This document shows, one piece after another, positions 16,777-25,800 of a DNA stretch of 64,000 nt; within the stretch, counting starts at the first letter, position 1, and every line of letters starts with the position of its first letter. The stretch is taken from NCBI GenBank assembly GCA_017435905.1, contig JAFSEB010000080.1:1-64000 (forward strand), given 5' to 3'. The notes beneath the pieces were generated by a model. It made no database searches. It had not been told where the DNA came from and saw only the letters and a program-made list of their open reading frames with translations. Origin of the DNA: Clostridia bacterium. GTDB lineage: Bacteria; Bacillota; Clostridia; Christensenellales; CAG-138. The position numbers and the translations under genes were made by a program.

Positions 16777-18330
16777 ATGAAAGCAGCAATTTATTGCCGT
16801 TTATCCGAAGAGGATCGTAACAAACAGTTTGAAACCGAGGACAGCAACAGCATACAGAACCAAAAAGCCATGCTGATGCAATACGCTATGGAACAGGGGT
16901 GGGAACTTTACAACATTTACAGCGATGACGACTACGCCGGAGCCGACCGACGAAGACCGGAATTCAACCGCTTGCTGGAGGACGCAGAAAAACGCAGGTT
17001 TGATATCATCCTTTGTAAGACCCAATCCCGCTTCACCCGCGAACTGGAGCTGGTGGAAAAGTACATTCACGGCCTGTTTCCCCTATGGGGCATCCGCTTC
17101 ATCAGCATCGTGGACAATGCGGATACCGCCAACAAGGGAAACAAGAAATCCCGCCAGATCAACGGCCTTGTGAACGAATGGTATCTGGAGGATATGTCGG
17201 ATAACATCCGAAGTGTACTGACCAACCGCCGCATCAATGGCTTCCACATTGGCGCATTTGCCCTGTACGGGTACAAAAAAGACCCCGACAAAAAGGGACA
17301 TCTCATCATCGATGAAGAGGCTGCAGCGGTGGTTCGGGAGGTATTCACCCTGTTTTCCCAAGGCTATGGAAAAACCGCCATTGCCAGGATGCTGAACGAC
17401 CGGGGTATCCCCAACCCAACGGAATACAAGCGGCTGCACGGCCTTCGATACCGGCAGCCCAAGACGAAAAACAGCACGCTGTGGAAATACTTTGCCATCT
17501 CCGACATGCTGGCAAACGAGATCTACATCGGCAACATGGTGCAAGGCAAATATGGCAGCATTTCCTATAAGACCAAACAGAACAAACCCCGCCCAAAGAA
17601 CGAATGGTATATTGTTGAGGGAACCCACGAGCCCATCATCGACCGGGAACTGTGGGACAGAGTACAATCCATGATCGCACAGCGGGCAAAGCCCTTTGAT
17701 GTTGGCACCATCGGCCTGTTCGCAAGAAAAGCACGTTGCGCAGCCTGCGGTTACACCATGCGGTCTTCCAAGAACCACGGCAAGCACTACCTGCAATGTT
17801 CCAACCGGCACGTGGCAAAGGATGCCTGCATCGGCTCCTTTATTGCGGTTGACAAACTGGAGCGGCTGGTAACCGACGAGCTGAACCGTTTGGCGGCAGG
17901 GTACCTTGACAAGGATGAATTGGAGCGGAATATCGAATTCTGCAGCAGTTTGCAGCAGCAGAAAGACCGCATCCATTCGGATATCGCCGTCTACGAAAAG
18001 AAGGTGGCGGAATATGCCAAGGGCATTCGGGATCTGTACATGGATAAGGTCAATGGGCTGATCACAGAAAGCGATTATCGGGACATGACCAGGAACTTTA
18101 TAAAAGACCGTGACCGATTGGAACGAACCATCGCCGACGGCAAAAAGCAGCTCACTGAAATCGATGACAAGATCGCTGCAGGCGACAACCGGCGGGATCT
18201 TGTGGAGCAATACACAAACCTCACGCATTTGACCCGTGAGATGGTGGAGACTTTGATCGACTATGTGTCCGTAGGCAAGCGAATCAAGGGGACAAAGGAC
18301 GTTCCTGTGGAAATTCACTGGAATTTCTGA
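16777..18330 (+). CDS. Large serine recombinase (site-specific integrase)
   Basis: 517 residues from the ATG at 16777 (AAGGAG, 8 bases away). The N-terminal resolvase domain has the catalytic motif AAIYCRLSEED with Ser10 as expected nucleophile, and Arg residues in the SRFTREL region. The recombinase domain follows (GKTAIARMLNDRGIPNP). Then come a zinc ribbon (CAACGYTMRSSKNHGKHYLQC with a downstream Cys) and a long coiled-coil insert of the kind that controls attL/attR synapsis. The full length is typical and no motif is broken, so the enzyme looks active. Its stop is 30 bases from the GA att core that separates it from the 3' half of cotJC. Confidence 0.95.
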   Translation: MKAAIYCRLSEEDRNKQFETEDSNSIQNQKAMLMQYAMEQGWELYNIYSDDDYAGADRRRPEFNRLLEDAEKRRFDIILCKTQSRFTRELELVEKYIHGLFPLWGIRFISIVDNADTANKGNKKSRQINGLVNEWYLEDMSDNIRSVLTNRRINGFHIGAFALYGYKKDPDKKGHLIIDEEAAAVVREVFTLFSQGYGKTAIARMLNDRGIPNPTEYKRLHGLRYRQPKTKNSTLWKYFAISDMLANEIYIGNMVQGKYGSISYKTKQNKPRPKNEWYIVEGTHEPIIDRELWDRVQSMIAQRAKPFDVGTIGLFARKARCAACGYTMRSSKNHGKHYLQCSNRHVAKDACIGSFIAVDKLERLVTDELNRLAAGYLDKDELERNIEFCSSLQQQKDRIHSDIAVYEKKVAEYAKGIRDLYMDKVNGLITESDYRDMTRNFIKDRDRLERTIADGKKQLTEIDDKIAAGDNRRDLVEQYTNLTHLTREMVETLIDYVSVGKRIKGTKDVPVEIHWNF

Positions 18331-18392
18331 TGAAATGTTGTTCTTACATGGTCGTACCGGAGCAGAAAGCCAGAGCTACCTATGAGCACCTG
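18329..18392 (+). other. attR of the cotJC-inserted element (core GA at 18360-18361)
   Basis: Right junction. The element arm (ATGTTGTTCTTACATGG, then TCGTACCG) ends at GA and CotJC coding sequence (GCAGAAAGCCAGAGC) follows. Set end to end with the inverted left arm at 587-617, ATGTTG, T, TTA and several inner bases match at identical distance from GA. This two-fold symmetry and 2-bp core are what a serine-integrase attP shows. Confidence 0.8.
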
Positions 18393-18545
18393 ATGACCCT
18401 CACGGATGATCCGGAGCTTCTCAATCCGCTCAGGTTCCTGCGTGAAAGGGAGATCGTGCACTTCCAGCGCTTCGGCGAATGTCTGGAGATCGTGCAGAAC
18501 CTTCGGGATGATAAGTCCAGAGTATTCTTTCCTGCGAAAAGCTGA
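18360..18545 (+). pseudogene. cotJC: cotJC, interrupted: C-terminal segment
   Basis: Codons from GAG at 18360 read EQKARATYEHLMTLTDDPEL, then LRFLREREIVHFQRFGECLE, the conserved C-terminal half of CotJC with the last Glu and His metal-ligand motifs. It continues directly from EDLAA of the segment ending at 584. In the present arrangement an ATG at 18330, inside the recombinase arm, could start a short 71-residue product, but it has no ribosome site and is probably not made. The stop is native (18543-18545), followed by a terminator, which marks the true end of cotJC. Confidence 0.85.
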
Positions 18546-18560
18546 AACGAAAATGAAAAA

Positions 18561-18585
18561 GAGGCGCTGTGCGGCGCCTCTTTTT
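18561..18585 (+). terminator. Terminator of cotJC
   Basis: GAGGCGC pairs with GCGCCTC around a 6-base loop, followed by TTTTT. Confidence 0.85.
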
Positions 18586-18865
18586 GTGTGGAAAAAGAAA
18601 AAAGGCGGAACAGGGGCGGACTGGACAATTTGACGGATAAGACAGGCAAACATTTACGTGATACATTTTCAAAAAGTGTGAGTTGCAAAGCGGTACGGGT
18701 TTTGCTCCGTAAAAAGGCAGCGATCTGTGAAAAAAGGGAAAACAGCCGAGATACGGGGGTTTTTGGGGATACAAAGCACAAGCGGAGCATGCATGAAAAA
18801 AGAAAACGAGCATCGAAAGAATCTACAAAAGGTAAAAAGTAAAACAGAATGGAATTGATACAATG
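18586..18865. other. Intergenic region between cotJC and the DUF3899-like gene
   Basis: Together with the promoter and leader up to 19030, about 480 bases. An 84-codon open frame on the plus strand (18588-18842) is Lys/Arg-rich, lacks a ribosome site and starts inside the terminator region, so I do not call it a gene. Nothing else is recognised. Confidence 0.5.
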
Positions 18866-18895
18866 TTGACAAACATATGCCCTTCGTTGTATAAT
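18866..18895 (+). promoter_or_regulatory. Sigma-A promoter
   Basis: A perfect TTGACA, an 18-base spacer and a perfect TATAAT, upstream of the DUF3899-like gene. The transcribed leader is about 130 bases. Confidence 0.85.
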
Positions 18896-19030
18896 CCATA
18901 AATAAGAATTAATAATACCAATTCATTGTGATACGCATGATATATGCGTTTCGCTGTTTGCAATGGAACGAGTTGCCTTCCGTGTAATGCATACCACCGA
19001 AAAAACATATAAACGCACAAAGGTTTATAA

Positions 19031-19420
19031 ATGAAAGAAAAAAATACCTTCCGTGAATTTTGGCCGACCGCCGTTGCTCTGGTTGTGATCGGCATTTTGC
19101 TTTCCTTTCTGCTGCGGCATAATTTTGGCACTTCCGGCCTGCTTTATGTTGTAGATCTGCTCTTCCTGATCGGTATGGTGTTCTTCACCTACGGTCTTAT
19201 CCATATCGTTGGCAATGTGGACATGTTCGCAAGCCTTATTTACGGTGCAAAATGCCTGAAGGAGATCTTCTTCAACAGGCAGCAGCGTGCCACTACCCTC
19301 AAGGATGGCTACCTTGAGTACAGGAAATCCCGCAAAAAGCATAAGGACATCTGGTTTCTGATGATCACGGCGGGCATTTTCTTCGCAGCCTCCATTCTCG
19401 TTGACCTGATCTTTGCCTGA
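19031..19420 (+). CDS. DUF3899-like small membrane protein
   Basis: 129 residues with two N-terminal helices (about 12-30 and 38-58) and a third at the C-terminus (FLMITAGIFFAASILVDLIF), plus a basic cytoplasmic loop. This fits DUF3899, whose role is unknown. It lies 64 bases ahead of the oligopeptide transporter operon on the same strand and may share its promoter. Start chosen as the first ATG; the ribosome site is weak (AAAGG). Confidence 0.7.
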   Translation: MKEKNTFREFWPTAVALVVIGILLSFLLRHNFGTSGLLYVVDLLFLIGMVFFTYGLIHIVGNVDMFASLIYGAKCLKEIFFNRQQRATTLKDGYLEYRKSRKKHKDIWFLMITAGIFFAASILVDLIFA

Positions 19421-19484
19421 ACACACCCAACATGATATCAATCGGTTTCCGATTCGATATAAAAAATCATAAGGAGAGAAAAAG

Positions 19485-21335
19485 ATGAAAAAGATCCTGG
19501 CAATCCTTCTGGCTTCTGTCATGATCCTCGCTGCTTTCGCAGGCTGCAAAGGCAACGAGACTCCCGCCCCCGCGCCTGAAGCTTCCACTGCTCCGGAAAC
19601 TTCTACCGCTCCCGAGGCTTCCACCGCTCCCGAGGCTTCCACCGAACCCGAAGCTGAGGAACCCGCTGCGGAGAAGGTGCTCCACATCTACCTGAGCGAT
19701 GACGTTCCGATGCTGAACGGTCATGACTCCGTAGAAGGCACTCTGAACACTCCCCACAGCTACTGCTCCGCTCCTCTCTACAAGAAGGTTCCTTCTGACA
19801 GCCTGAGGGGTTGGGACTACATCGGCGTTTGCGCTTCCGAGATGCCCATCCAGATCGACGATTACAACTGGCAGATCAAGATCCGCGAGGAAGCTTGCTG
19901 GCAGAACGGCGATCCCATCAATGCGGATACCTTCATGTATTCCTTCAGGATGCTCCTCGATCCCATCCTGGCCAACCAGATGGCAAACTTCCTTGCTGAC
20001 TACCAGATCACCATCCTGAACGCTCCCGAGTACATGCTCCAGGGCGATGCGAACACCGTGGCTTGGGAAGATGTCGGTATCAAGAAGATCGATGACTACA
20101 CCATCCAGATCACCACTGTTGGTCTCAACACTGCCGAGCAGGTTGCCTCCAACTTCCTCGATCGTTCCGTATACCCCGTATACGAGCCCCTCTACGAGCA
20201 GGGCATGAACGCCGAGCGCACCGAGACCACCTACGGCACCACTCTTGATATGTGGATGGGCGCAGGCGCCTATTACTTCGATCAGTGGGAATATGACAAC
20301 ATCCATGTTTACAAGAAGAACCCCGACTTCTGGCAGGCTGACCTCTATCACTATGACCAGGTCGAAGTTCGTATCGTTCCCGAGATGAACGCCCGCGTTG
20401 AGCTCTTCGAGCAGGGCCTCCTCGACTCCTTCACCCCCGATGCCAACACCATCGACGCTTACATCGATGACCCCCGCGTTGCGACCTACATGGATCTTAC
20501 CGTGTATCACATCGACGTGAACTGCAAGAACCCCAACAACCCCATCAGCGGCAACGTGAACTACCGCAAGGCTCTCTATCATGCCATCGACCGCGAAGTC
20601 GTTGCTGAAGACCTCTTCGGTCACATGGAGCCCACCGGTACCTACATTTCCTGGGCAGCCGGTCAGCAGGGCGGCGACGGTACCCGTTATCGTGAGACCC
20701 AGTACGGTCTTGCCACCACCGCACTCGTTGAGAGCTGGGGCCCCTACGGCTACAACCCCGAGCTCGCTCTTGAGTACTTCAACAAGGCTTGCGAAGAAGA
20801 AGGCGTAGGCAAGGACGAAGTCATCAAGATCCTCTTCACCTGCGAAGATACTTCCCCCGCTTATGCTGCGATGGGCGAATTCTTCCAGCAGGAGTGGCCC
20901 AAGATCTTCGAAGGCCGCGTAGAAGTTGAAATCGTGACCTATGCCGGTATGTCCGCTACCGCGTTCAAGAAGACCGGCGACGATAAGTGGGACCTCTCCC
21001 CCAACGACTGGACTTCCGGTACCACCCGTACCTACCCCCATGCCTGCTTCATGTACTACCTCGAGAGCTACGGTTCCCACCCCAACAACTACTTCGACAA
21101 GGAATTCGAAGCTAAGTTTGCTGAGCTCGATGAGATGAAGAACAGCGGTGCTGATTACGAAGAGATCCTGAAGAAGACTCAGGAACTCGAAGAGCACTAT
21201 CTTGACGTTGTCATCCACATCCCGATCGTTCAGGATGTTGCCTATGACATCTTCAACGACAAGCTCATCCTCCCCGTTGACGAGTACGTTCCCAGCTTCG
21301 GTTGGGGTACCGAATTCGGCGATTTCGCTGAGTAA
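19485..21335 (+). CDS. oppA: Oligopeptide ABC transporter substrate-binding lipoprotein
   Basis: 616 residues of the SBP_bac_5/OppA family. The signal peptide with lipobox AAFAGC is followed by five tandem APEAST/APETST units as a surface linker. The binding domain follows (VLHIYLSDDVPMLNGHDSVE), with a conserved AYYFDQWEYDNIHVYKKNPD block and a GNVNYRKALYHAID segment. It delivers peptides to the permease encoded downstream. It is first in a five-gene operon; two hairpins between this gene and the permease probably keep its mRNA more abundant. Confidence 0.93.
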   Translation: MKKILAILLASVMILAAFAGCKGNETPAPAPEASTAPETSTAPEASTAPEASTEPEAEEPAAEKVLHIYLSDDVPMLNGHDSVEGTLNTPHSYCSAPLYKKVPSDSLRGWDYIGVCASEMPIQIDDYNWQIKIREEACWQNGDPINADTFMYSFRMLLDPILANQMANFLADYQITILNAPEYMLQGDANTVAWEDVGIKKIDDYTIQITTVGLNTAEQVASNFLDRSVYPVYEPLYEQGMNAERTETTYGTTLDMWMGAGAYYFDQWEYDNIHVYKKNPDFWQADLYHYDQVEVRIVPEMNARVELFEQGLLDSFTPDANTIDAYIDDPRVATYMDLTVYHIDVNCKNPNNPISGNVNYRKALYHAIDREVVAEDLFGHMEPTGTYISWAAGQQGGDGTRYRETQYGLATTALVESWGPYGYNPELALEYFNKACEEEGVGKDEVIKILFTCEDTSPAYAAMGEFFQQEWPKIFEGRVEVEIVTYAGMSATAFKKTGDDKWDLSPNDWTSGTTRTYPHACFMYYLESYGSHPNNYFDKEFEAKFAELDEMKNSGADYEEILKKTQELEEHYLDVVIHIPIVQDVAYDIFNDKLILPVDEYVPSFGWGTEFGDFAE

Positions 21336-21367
21336 GGTATACCCTTAACGAGCACTGAAACATTGGT

Positions 21368-21443
21368 TGCTGCCGCATAAGCGGCAGCACACCCTATTGA
21401 CCTGAACAAGTCTGGCAGGGCTGCGCTTAATAACGCAGCCCTG
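21368..21443 (+). terminator. Two hairpins between substrate-binding and permease genes
   Basis: TGCTGCCGC pairs with GCGGCAGCA (21368-21389), and CAGGGCTGCG pairs with CGCAGCCCTG (21416-21443). Neither has a strong U-run. Such hairpins commonly protect or partly terminate the upstream message so that more binding protein than permease is made. Confidence 0.6.
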
Positions 21444-21463
21444 TTAGAAAGATGGGAGGAAAC

Positions 21464-22417
21464 ATGTTCAAATATATCCTTGGGCGTTTCGGGGCAATGC
21501 TTTTAACGCTGTTCCTCGTCATGACGCTTTCCTTCTGGATCATTCGTCTTATGCCGATGAGCATTTTCGAGCACCCCGACGTGCATCCGACGATCCAGAA
21601 AATGTTGGAAGAGCAGATGCATCTGGATAAACCGATGTATATGCAGTACTACTACTTTATCGAAGGTATTATTACCGAGGGCGATTTCGGTACATCCGTC
21701 AAGATCCGCCCGGGCATGTCCGCTTTCGAGATCATCGAAAGCCGCATTCCGCCTACGGTATTGCTCAACGTGGTATCGTTGCTGTTCTCTATCCCGATGG
21801 GTATCATCGTTGGTACCATCGCGGCGCTGAAGCGCGGCAAGTGGATCGATACGCTGATCTCCTTCCTGATCGTGATCTGTATCTCCGTGCCGTCCTTTGT
21901 ATTTGCATCGTTGCTGCAGTATACATTTACATTCAAGCTCCCCTGGTTCCCGACTCTGTATGACTCGGCAGCCGGCAGCTTTGCAGCGATGATGCACTCC
22001 CTTACACTGCCTATCATCGCGCTGGCGCTCAACCCGATCGCGACCATTGCGCGTTACCTCCGCGGTGAATTGATCGAGACCCTGTCTTCCGAGTACCTGC
22101 TGCTTGCACGCACCAAGGGTTTGACCCGTGCGCAGGCTACGGTTCGCCATGCGTTCAGGAACTCTCTCGTCCCGATTGCCAACACCATCATCCCGCTGAT
22201 CACGGGCGTTATGGGCGGCTCCCTCGTTGTGGAAAAGATGTTTGCCGTTCCCGGCATGGGCGGCCAGCTCATCGACTCCATCCTTGCGGGCGACCACTTC
22301 CTGACCGTTGCGCTTCTGATCTTCTACTCTGCCATTTCCCTGTGCACCGTGCTGATCATTGATATCTCCTACGGTATCATCGACCCGCGCATCAGAATTG
22401 GAGGCCGGAAAGAATGA
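21464..22417 (+). CDS. oppB: Oligopeptide ABC transporter permease
   Basis: 317 residues from the ATG at 21464, preceded by GGGAGG. Six transmembrane helices in the BPD_transp_1 arrangement: an N-terminal helix (LFLVMTLSFWIIRLMP) and the EAA loop (LARTKGLTRAQATVRHAFRN) that contacts the ATPases. The stop overlaps the next start (ATGA). Confidence 0.93.
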   Translation: MFKYILGRFGAMLLTLFLVMTLSFWIIRLMPMSIFEHPDVHPTIQKMLEEQMHLDKPMYMQYYYFIEGIITEGDFGTSVKIRPGMSAFEIIESRIPPTVLLNVVSLLFSIPMGIIVGTIAALKRGKWIDTLISFLIVICISVPSFVFASLLQYTFTFKLPWFPTLYDSAAGSFAAMMHSLTLPIIALALNPIATIARYLRGELIETLSSEYLLLARTKGLTRAQATVRHAFRNSLVPIANTIIPLITGVMGGSLVVEKMFAVPGMGGQLIDSILAGDHFLTVALLIFYSAISLCTVLIIDISYGIIDPRIRIGGRKE

Positions 22418-23565
22418 AGTATATCGATCATAACATCCCGGAAGAGATCCTCAATATCCCTGCGGAACAGTTTGAACTTGTTGAGCGGGAAAATATTAAG
22501 GACGAAAAGTTTAAGACGGAACCTATCGGCTTCTTTAAGGACGCCATGCGCCGTATGGGTAAGAGCAAGCCTACCATGATCTCCCTTTACATCATCGTGG
22601 CGATCATCATTGCTGCTCTGATCGTGCCGCTCTTCACCGGCTATAAGTATGATGAGCAGAACGTTTCCTTCAAGAACCTGCCCCCGAAGATCCCGGGCAT
22701 CGAAAAGCTCGGTATTGCCGACGGCAGCCGTGTTCTGACTAACCGCAAGGCTTCCAGCCTTGAAGACCCCGACCGTTTCCCCGAGGGCTGCATCATTGAG
22801 ATCGTAAACGAATACGAGTACAAGGGCACCCCCGTTGTGGACGTAAAGGTAGACTACTACAAGTACCTTGGTGTTCCGGAAGACCAGTATCATTGGTTCG
22901 GTACCGACTACCTCGGCCGTGACCTGATGACCCGTCTGTTCCGCGGTACCCGTATCTCCCTGCTGATCGCCTTCTTCTCCGTTATCACCAACGTGATCAT
23001 CGGCGTTATCTACGGTGCGATCTCCGGTTATTACGGCGGCAAGGTGGATATGCTCATGACGCACTTTGCGGAAGTTCTTGACGGTCTTCCCTACATCGTC
23101 ATGACGATCCTCTTCATGATCCTTCTCGGGCCCGGCATGTTCTCCATCATCCTTGCGCTGTGCGTAACGGGCTGGATCGGCACTTCCCGTCTGATCCGTG
23201 CCCAGTTCTACCGCTTCAAGGGCCGTGAATACGTGCTTGCAGCCCGCACCCTCGGTGTTAAGGATATCACCCTTATCTTCAGGCACATCCTGCCCAACAC
23301 CGTCGGTCCCCTCATCACCCGTGCGATGATCGCCATCCCCGGCGCCATCTTCTCGGAATCCTTCCTTGCGTATATCGGTCTTGGTATCAGCCCGCCGGAA
23401 CCCTCCATCGGTATCCTTCTTGCGGACGGCCAGAATGTACTGCTGCAGTACCCGAACCAGACGCTGTTCCCGGCCATCCTCATCTCCCTCCTGATGATCG
23501 CGTTCAACCTGTTCGCGAATGGCCTCAGAGATGCGCTCGATCCTTCTCAGCGCGGAGAGGAGTAA
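22414..23565 (+). CDS. oppC: Oligopeptide ABC transporter permease (OppC type)
   Basis: 383 residues, with the long N-terminal extension usual for OppC before the first helix (KPTMISLYIIVAIIIAALIV). A periplasmic-side insert of about 90 residues precedes the GTDYLGRDLMTRLFRGTRIS motif. The EAA loop (LAARTLGVKDITLIFRHILP) and final helices are intact. Translationally coupled to the preceding permease by a 4-base overlap. Confidence 0.93.
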   Translation: MKYIDHNIPEEILNIPAEQFELVERENIKDEKFKTEPIGFFKDAMRRMGKSKPTMISLYIIVAIIIAALIVPLFTGYKYDEQNVSFKNLPPKIPGIEKLGIADGSRVLTNRKASSLEDPDRFPEGCIIEIVNEYEYKGTPVVDVKVDYYKYLGVPEDQYHWFGTDYLGRDLMTRLFRGTRISLLIAFFSVITNVIIGVIYGAISGYYGGKVDMLMTHFAEVLDGLPYIVMTILFMILLGPGMFSIILALCVTGWIGTSRLIRAQFYRFKGREYVLAARTLGVKDITLIFRHILPNTVGPLITRAMIAIPGAIFSESFLAYIGLGISPPEPSIGILLADGQNVLLQYPNQTLFPAILISLLMIAFNLFANGLRDALDPSQRGEE

Positions 23566-23568
23566 GAT

Positions 23569-24627
23569 ATGGAAAACAAGAAGCAAGAAACCGTTTTGAA
23601 GGTTGAAGACCTTCGCATCTCCTTCCGTGCATACGGCGGCCTTGTGAAAGCCGTACGCGGCGTCAGCTTTGACGTAAAGCGCGGCGAGACCGTTGCCATC
23701 GTCGGCGAGTCCGGCTCCGGTAAGTCCGTCAGCATCAAGGCCATCATGGGTATCCTTGCCGGTAACGCCATCATCGAAGATGGCCGCATCGAGTATGGCG
23801 GCATGGATCTTACCAAGGTCACCGAGGAAGACTTCCACCACATCCGCGGCAACCGCATCGGCCTTATCTTCCAGGATCCGCTGAGCGCTCTGAACCCGAT
23901 CATGAAGATCGGTAAGCAGATCACCGAAGTGCTTCTGATCAACGATAAGAAAATGACCAAGGAAGCTGCCAAGGAAAAGGCGCTTGAGCTGATGCGTGCT
24001 GTCGGCATTCCGCAGCCCGAGCTGCGCTTTGATCAGTATCCGTTCCAGTTCTCCGGCGGTATGCGCCAGCGTATCGTTATCGCCATCGCACTTGCCGGCG
24101 ATCCTGAGATCCTGATCTGCGACGAGCCCACCACCGCCCTTGACGTTACCGTTCAGGCGAAGATCCTTGAGCTCATCAACAAGATCAAGCGTGAGCGCAA
24201 CCTTTCCGTTATCTTCATTACCCATGACCTTGGCGTTGTGGCGAACATGGCGGACCGCGTCAACGTTATGTATGCGGGTAAGATCGTTGAGACCGGCACC
24301 AGCGAAGAAATCTTCTTCAAGCCTGCCCACCCGTACACCTGGGCGCTCCTCAGCTCCATGCCTGACCTGCAGACCAACGAGCGTCTGCTTGCCATCCCGG
24401 GTACCCCGCCGAACATGATCCATCCTCCCAAGGGTGATGCTTTTGCGGCCCGTAACCGTTATGCGCTCAAGATCGACTACGAGCAGGAACCGCCTTACTT
24501 CAAACTTTCCGACACCCATTATGCGGCTACCTGGCTGCTGCACCCCAAGGCACCCAAAGTGGAGCTGCCCGCAGTGCTTCAGGCCCGTATTGACAGAATG
24601 AGAAAGAGTGGTGAGATCGATGGCTGA
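23569..24627 (+). CDS. oppD: Oligopeptide ABC transporter ATPase (OppD type)
   Basis: 352 residues. Walker [10 protein letters not shown]-loop FQDP, signature FSGGMRQR, Walker [13 protein letters not shown] and the switch His (THDLGVV) are present. The C-terminal oligo_HPY domain lacks the usual cysteine-rich stretch: where most OppD have a GCxFxxRC motif, this one reads [15 protein letters not shown] with no Cys, so an Fe-S or zinc site is absent. The next ATPase starts before this gene ends, giving coupled translation. Confidence 0.93.
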   Translation: MENKKQETVLKVEDLRISFRAYGGLVKAVRGVSFDVKRGETVAIVGESGSGKSVSIKAIMGILAGNAIIEDGRIEYGGMDLTKVTEEDFHHIRGNRIGLIFQDPLSALNPIMKIGKQITEVLLINDKKMTKEAAKEKALELMRAVGIPQPELRFDQYPFQFSGGMRQRIVIAIALAGDPEILICDEPTTALDVTVQAKILELINKIKRERNLSVIFITHDLGVVANMADRVNVMYAGKIVETGTSEEIFFKPAHPYTWALLSSMPDLQTNERLLAIPGTPPNMIHPPKGDAFAARNRYALKIDYEQEPPYFKLSDTHYAATWLLHPKAPKVELPAVLQARIDRMRKSGEIDG

Positions 24628-25573
24628 AGAAAAGTATCTGTTGGAAGTTAAAAATCTTTGCCGTCACTTCACTTCCGGTAAAGGCAAAAACAAGCTTACC
24701 GTTAAGGCTGTTGACGATGTCAGCTTCGCCGTTCGTCCTGCTGAGACCTTCGGTCTCGTAGGTGAATCCGGCTGCGGCAAGACCACCACCGGTCGTACCA
24801 TCATCCGTCTCTATGATCCTACCGACGGTAAGGTCATCTTTGACGGCCGCGAGATCTCCGGCCCCATGACTAAGGAGCTTCGCCAGTATCTGACCGATAA
24901 CATCGCGATGATTTTCCAGGATCCGATCGAATCCCTCAACCCCCGAATGACCATCGAAGAGATCGTCGGCGAAGGTCTTGCTGTCCGCGGCATGAAGGAT
25001 AAGGAAGAGATCCGCAAGATGGTTCATGAGATGCTCGAAAAGGTCGGTCTGACCGAAGAGCATGCCACCCGTTATCCTCACGAGTTTTCCGGCGGTCAGC
25101 GTCAGCGTGTCGGTATTGCCCGTGCCATGATCGTCAAGCCCCGCATGATCATTGCGGACGAGCCGGTATCCGCTCTTGACGTTTCCATTCAGGCACAGGT
25201 CATCAACCTGCTCAACGACCTGAAGGAAGAGATGGGTCTTACCATCCTGTTCATCGCCCACAACCTCTCCGTTGTTAAGTACTTCTCCGACCGCATCGGC
25301 GTTATGTACTATGGCCGTCTCGTAGAGGTTGCCAACGGTGATGACCTGTATGCGAAGCCGCTGCATCCCTACACCAAGGCGCTGCTTTCCGCTATCCCGG
25401 AACCCAACCCCATCACTGAGCGTACCCGCCAGCGTGTGGACTATGATCCGGAGCGCGATCACGATTATTCCGAAGAGCAGCCCACCATGGTGGAAGTGGA
25501 ACCCGACCACTTCGTATACTGCTCTCCCAGCGAGCTGAAGGCATATCGTAAGCAGCTTGGCATTGCGGACTAA
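24620..25573 (+). CDS. oppF: Oligopeptide ABC transporter ATPase (OppF type)
   Basis: 317 residues from the ATG at 24620, which overlaps the end of oppD by 8 bases. Walker [10 protein letters not shown]-loop FQDP, signature [15 protein letters not shown], Walker [13 protein letters not shown] and switch His (AHNLSVV). The tail is short, without a Cys cluster, ending [11 protein letters not shown]. It pairs with the preceding ATPase to energise peptide import. A terminator follows. Confidence 0.93.
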   Translation: MAEEKYLLEVKNLCRHFTSGKGKNKLTVKAVDDVSFAVRPAETFGLVGESGCGKTTTGRTIIRLYDPTDGKVIFDGREISGPMTKELRQYLTDNIAMIFQDPIESLNPRMTIEEIVGEGLAVRGMKDKEEIRKMVHEMLEKVGLTEEHATRYPHEFSGGQRQRVGIARAMIVKPRMIIADEPVSALDVSIQAQVINLLNDLKEEMGLTILFIAHNLSVVKYFSDRIGVMYYGRLVEVANGDDLYAKPLHPYTKALLSAIPEPNPITERTRQRVDYDPERDHDYSEEQPTMVEVEPDHFVYCSPSELKAYRKQLGIAD

Positions 25574-25590
25574 CAACAAAACACATAAAA

Positions 25591-25622
25591 CGAAAGGCGC
25601 ATTTCTGCGCCTTTCGTTGTTT
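25591..25622 (+). terminator. Terminator of the opp operon
   Basis: CGAAAGGCGCA pairs with TGCGCCTTTCG, followed by TTGTTT. Confidence 0.8.
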
Positions 25623-25800
25623 CAAAAAGAAGATGGATCAATATAATGAGCAGGTGCCTTTGGCAGCTATGCCAAAACGGGCTTTTCGTCAGGGCGGCAG
25701 GGGACGTGATACCGCTCCAAAGCAAGATACATCTTTCCGGTATGGCAGATGAAATACACCACCCGATGATTCTGCCCGCAAAAGCAAGAAAGGCATAAAC

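Larger units (their letters stand above)
585..18359 (+). mobile_element. 17.8 kb serine-recombinase intervening element inside cotJC
   Basis: Everything between the two CotJC halves. The right end carries a large serine recombinase whose stop codon is 30 bases from the att core, the usual int-attP arrangement. The rest is cargo: a membrane LuxR-type regulator on the minus strand, then plus-strand genes for a zinc-ribbon membrane protein, lipoproteins, an AIM24-like protein, a DUF4428-like protein and an SPFH protein. No terminase, capsid, tail, replication or conjugation gene is visible, so it is not an intact prophage or ICE. Excision at GA would rebuild the CotJC EDLAA-EQKARATYE segment. 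Whether excision is developmental, as for skin elements, is inference. Confidence 0.85.

Noticed and set aside
585-18359. Intact prophage or conjugative element
   Set aside because: No terminase, portal, capsid, tail, relaxase or type IV secretion genes; only a recombinase and envelope-type cargo.
581-18366. AGCAGA as the att core, shared by both junctions
   Set aside because: Joining at this 6-mer shifts the CotJC frame; GA three bases away keeps the frame and gives symmetric attP arms.
18588-18842. 84-codon basic open frame after cotJC
   Set aside because: Starts within the terminator region, no ribosome site, Lys/Arg/Ser composition typical of AT-rich intergenic DNA.
22369-24543. 724-codon minus-strand open frame over the permease and ATPase genes
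   Set aside because: Crosses two well-recognised genes; its composition is the usual complement of high-GC coding sequence.
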